64,000 nucleotides of DNA. It comes from Ehretia macrophylla. Taxonomy: Eukaryota > Streptophyta > Magnoliopsida > Boraginales > Ehretiaceae. The translations under genes were made by a program, and so were the position numbers. The notes below the pieces were generated by a model. It was not told where the DNA came from. It was given only the letters and a program-made list of their open reading frames with translations, and did no database searches. Positions 60,877 through 64,000 of this stretch are shown one piece after another; position 1 is the stretch's first letter; every line of letters starts with the position of its first letter. Location: contig CM075765.1 of NCBI GenBank assembly GCA_037974665.1, positions 6,143,501 to 6,207,500 of the forward strand, read 5' to 3'.

Positions 60877-63800
60877 TTAGGGCAAGCTTTTATACAATCT
60901 ACCTCCACTTTGAGCAATATTGCCTTCAACTCGAGCAACTACACCATCTCCACTTATATTAGTCGTAGGTGAAGATCTGGCAACACTTAACCATCTTCTC
61001 GCTATAGATCTAGATGCACTAGTACCAGCTCCATCACCTCCATTACCTGTAGATGTTGATCTGCCACCTTTTCCACCTTGTCTGCCTCTTACAGGTCTGC
61101 CCCCACCTCTTACAGATCTGCCACCATTTCTACCCCTACTTGGTCTTGATAGAAGGTTGTTGGACATGTTTGTTGTAGATTCTTGTGTGTTAGGAATCTA
61201 TTACAATTGAAATTAAGAAAATCATAAATCATATACATAGTCTAGTTAACAGGATTTTATTTCAACTTCTATTATGAATTACTTAAATGGTTTGACGATT
61301 CTTGGGGTTGGGACTTATCTTGCATCATACTTCTATCTCCAGCCATCATTTCCTATAAAGAAACATGAATTACTATTAGTTAGTTAGTTAAAATAAGTAA
61401 AAATAAAAGTAGACAACAATTAGCATAATACTCGTAACCTTTAACAGTGTTGAGTTTGGGTGAAAATCCTTTTTACAAGAAGCCTTGGTATGCCCTTGTT
61501 GTAAACATTTTCTGCATGTGGTTGTCAATCCTTTCCTTATTGAATCACTGGTATTTGTTTTTTAAGCTTCTCTAGAGTTTTTCTCCTTTCTTTAGGTGGT
61601 ATGTTGGTCCTTCTAATCTTTATTGGTGGCTTCATTAGATCTCCACCACTCTCTATATACTCAAGTGGTCCAGGTATGGGATGGATCATATGTTGGAATA
61701 TACTTAAGTACAAATATTTTGAACAACAAAGGTCTATATGTGCCTCCAAGTCCTTCCCAAACATGTAAATGCAAGAGAGAATATGGCAACAAGGATATCC
61801 ACATAACTGAAACATGCCACAAGTGTAGGTTTTAGTGGCTAAGTTTATAACATGTTTGTTCCAATTTTGTGTAACTTTATATTCATTATTCCTCGACCAA
61901 GCAGGACACCACCTCCTTGACGGATTTTTCAATTTCTTAATCTTCTTCAATACATTAGGGCATTCATTGCCTTTATAACTTTTCATTCCTAATCTCTTTA
62001 TTTGAATTCGATTCATCAACTTTTCTCTGATCATCTCAAGCATGGTAATGATTGGCTTATCCATTGCATCTAGAATATAGTTATTAAAAGGCTCACACAT
62101 ATTATTGACCAATACATCACATTTAGTTATAATTCGAAAATGCGACCTAGCCCACTAATTAGGAAGGATCTTTCTCAACCATTCATCTACAGTCTCTTTA
62201 TCACCCACTTTCGGATCTTGGTTTTCAATCTCTTTCAAACACCTCTCAAACTCTTTCTTGTTCATTGAAGAGGTAGTTTTCCAGAAAAAAACTGCTTAAG
62301 TTGCAATCCGTCAAACGTCTTTTTATGATTTTGGTACATGTGGCATACACAAAGTCTGTGGTGAACACCTGAATATTCATACTGAAACACCTCACATAAA
62401 CCCTTTTGCCTGTTAGAAATGTAATACCACCCTTTCTCATAAGGGTCACCAATTAGCCGATAATACTCATGCAAGAACCAAGACCATGTCTCCCTTCTCT
62501 CAATTGGAACAAATGCCAAAGCAATTGGTACCATATTATTGTTTCAATCTTTACCTACAGCAACAAACATCTGACCCTCATAAAACATCTTCAGGAAACA
62601 ACCATCATTGCCTATTAAAGGCCTGCAACCTGCTAGAAAGGTATCCCTCATTGCAGCTATTGAGAAGAACAGTCTCTCAAACATCAATTTACCTTGAATC
62701 CTATTCAATCCCAATAATATGGTACTGCCTGGATTACAATCAATAACTGTGGCACAATAATTGTGCAATGTAGCTTACTATTCAACATGATCACCTTCTA
62801 TTTGCGTCATTGCTACTTTTTTAGACCTCATTGCTTTTAATTTTCCAATTGTCACTTTCACTTTATTATATATCTTTGTTTGCATTTCGGCAATGGTTAG
62901 ATGTCGGTTTTCCTTAGCAATTTTCACCATCCTCTTGCCTATATATTCGTAATATGCACACCCATTATCAAGCCTATGGCCACAATGATGCTTACTTTTT
63001 AGGGTTTTAACTTGAAAACATTTACTATTCCTCATGACAAGAGATGCATGTATGACTCATGTACAATCGTGAGTTTTTGCATGCTTACATTTGGCTCTCA
63101 CTTTGTTACCATCATTTTTCACTAACATATAATCAATCCCCTTGCTCACATATCAATCCTTTAGAACAGTCTGAAACACTACAACTAAACTAAATTGCAT
63201 CATTTTTACCATCTCAAACTTTTTCATACTCATCCCCTCTTTATACTTTGAGAATGAAGGTCAGGTTGCCTCATCATCTGAACCCTTCATAGTCAAATCA
63301 TCATCTGAAACATCACTAACCCAAACATTCTTACCTGCGATAGAAGGCTTCTTCACTATACTTCTTTTTTTCCTCAAAAACCTTTTTTCAATTTATTCTT
63401 CAACTCAACATATCTTTGTTTTCTTGATTTGTTCCCATTAGTATTTTCAAGAATATCATCATCAGTTGACCCTTCAATGTCATCAAATAGCCAACTAGGT
63501 GCATTATAATCAATGTCAAATGATGAATCCTCATACGACATCACAAAATCTTCATCAATTGAATTTGATTCTTCATCTTCCCCAGCTACTTCTTTTGGCC
63601 TATTGCCTATACCATTTTTAGCCATCATTTTTGTAGTATCATCATCTCTCAGATCTGCACCACTATCTTCATTTCAGACATCATATATGCATCATCTTCA
63701 CCCCTAATGTCTGCAGCTATATTATCAATCAACTCTGTATTATCTCTACCCCTAATGTCTGTACCTACATCATCATTCATATCTGCATTGTCTCTACCCC

Positions 63801-64000
63801 TAATGTCTGCACCTACATAATCATTCATATCTACACCAACATTTTATTCCTCAACCCTATAGTTCGCCCCTTTGCCTTTCTCATACAACACAACTGCACT
63901 AATAATATTTTCTTCAGCTATATAGTCTTCCCCTTTACCTCTCTCATACAACACAAAAGCACCATAGTCTATTGCTAGTGGTTTAGATTCTACATCAAAG
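60877..64000 (-). pseudogene. MULE (mudrA-type) transposase, broken, N terminus outside the window
   Basis: Parts in order on the minus strand: an acidic N-terminal region with internal repeats (63375 to the edge); the MuDR N-terminal DNA-binding domain (about 63250-62778, including FQVKTLKSKHHCGHRL); the DDE core (62768-62262) with GCRPLIGNDGCFLK, where the first Asp lies, and YYISNRQKGL; then VNNMCEPFNNYILDAMDKPI and a SWIM zinc finger (TCGMFQLCGYPCCHILSC, about 61750-61820); a CCHC zinc knuckle (CRKCLQQGHTKASC, 61475-61520); and a Gly/Arg/Ser-rich tail (61167-60877). The family cuts and pastes DNA with 9-bp duplications. The second catalytic Asp (family ISDRQKGL) is Asn here (codon at 62412-62414), and stops and frameshifts divide the frame into at least five pieces, so it is inactive. 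Confidence 0.88.
63690..63840 (-). repeat. 48-bp in-frame tandem repeat in the MULE transposase N terminus
   Basis: Three units spaced exactly 48 bp (the word CCTAATGTCTG on plus starts at 63703, 63751 and 63799) encode DMNDYVGADIRGRDNA, DMNDDVGTDIRGRDNT and a diverged ELIDNIAADIRGEDDA. A second ~60-bp duplication (VLYERGKGEDYIAEE and VLYEKGKGANYRVEE) lies at about 63855-63960. Confidence 0.85.

Larger units (their letters stand above)
59735..64000 (-). mobile_element. Mutator-like (MULE) transposon, left end and most of the transposase; continues past the window
   Basis: The left terminus at 59735 reads GGGTGAACTGCACCATACCC, the type of end seen in plant MULEs. A mudrA-type transposase on the minus strand (60877 to beyond 64000) reads toward it. 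Subterminal repeats rich in CCCCCT lie at 60345-60520. The right terminus is outside the window. If the element is complete, the 9 bp before the left end (TTCATGTTA, 59726-59734) should follow its right end. Confidence 0.7.

Noticed and set aside
60920-61210. Proline/leucine-rich plus-strand open frame
   Set aside because: Antisense shadow of the Gly/Arg/Ser-rich transposase tail at 60877-61167.

Overview
This window looks like a transposon-dense, AT-rich intergenic stretch of a flowering-plant genome, most likely a eudicot. The evidence is plant-type Ty1/copia and Ty3/gypsy LTR elements with tRNA-Met-like or 'GGCGCC' primer sites, CACTA and Mutator-like DNA transposons, an FBA-type F-box gene, and fragments of plant-only families (FRIGIDA-like, S-domain receptor kinase, PPR). 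I cannot name the species. Only one gene looks whole and ordinary: an F-box protein at 27128-28390 on the minus strand. Almost everything else is transposon, much of it nested.

Layout, left to right. 535-1740: one end of a decayed CACTA element. 1741-14114: two related copia LTR fossils on the minus strand; the 5' LTR of the larger one is split by a 3.65 kb gypsy-type solo LTR (10005-13657, TSD CCGGC). 14115-18936: unassigned DNA with an (AT)n tract and a probable old gypsy LTR remnant. 18937-22360: a small LTR element whose ~305 bp LTRs enclose a gag start and pieces of at least three host genes (PPR, FRIGIDA-like, S-domain receptor kinase); a TRIM with exact ACACT target duplications sits inside the kinase piece. 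22715-23857 and 30597-32141: two more short LTR elements with no coding capacity. 26343-26828: a foldback MITE with 9-bp duplications, just downstream of the F-box gene. 32400-38860: copia scraps, a giant ATT-type microsatellite and a second giant solo LTR (34213-38705, TSD CCAAT). 38973-39330: a second CACTA end.

39337-56433 is a gypsy element with only gag and protease parts. Its protease region was hit by a younger copia element (43019-52995, TSD CATTC) whose 2.4 kb LTRs are almost identical although its inside is badly decayed. 56434-59734 is mostly unassigned, with a tRNA-like sequence and an AT minisatellite. 59735 to the right edge is a Mutator-like (MULE) transposon with a broken mudrA-type transposase.

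No operon or pathway links these genes. The most interesting material is the gene-capturing LTR element, a hairpin array with paired changes in the nested copia LTRs, and a ~100-bp module that recurs in three unrelated LTR element types. All identities and ages are estimates by eye; no alignment or database search was run.
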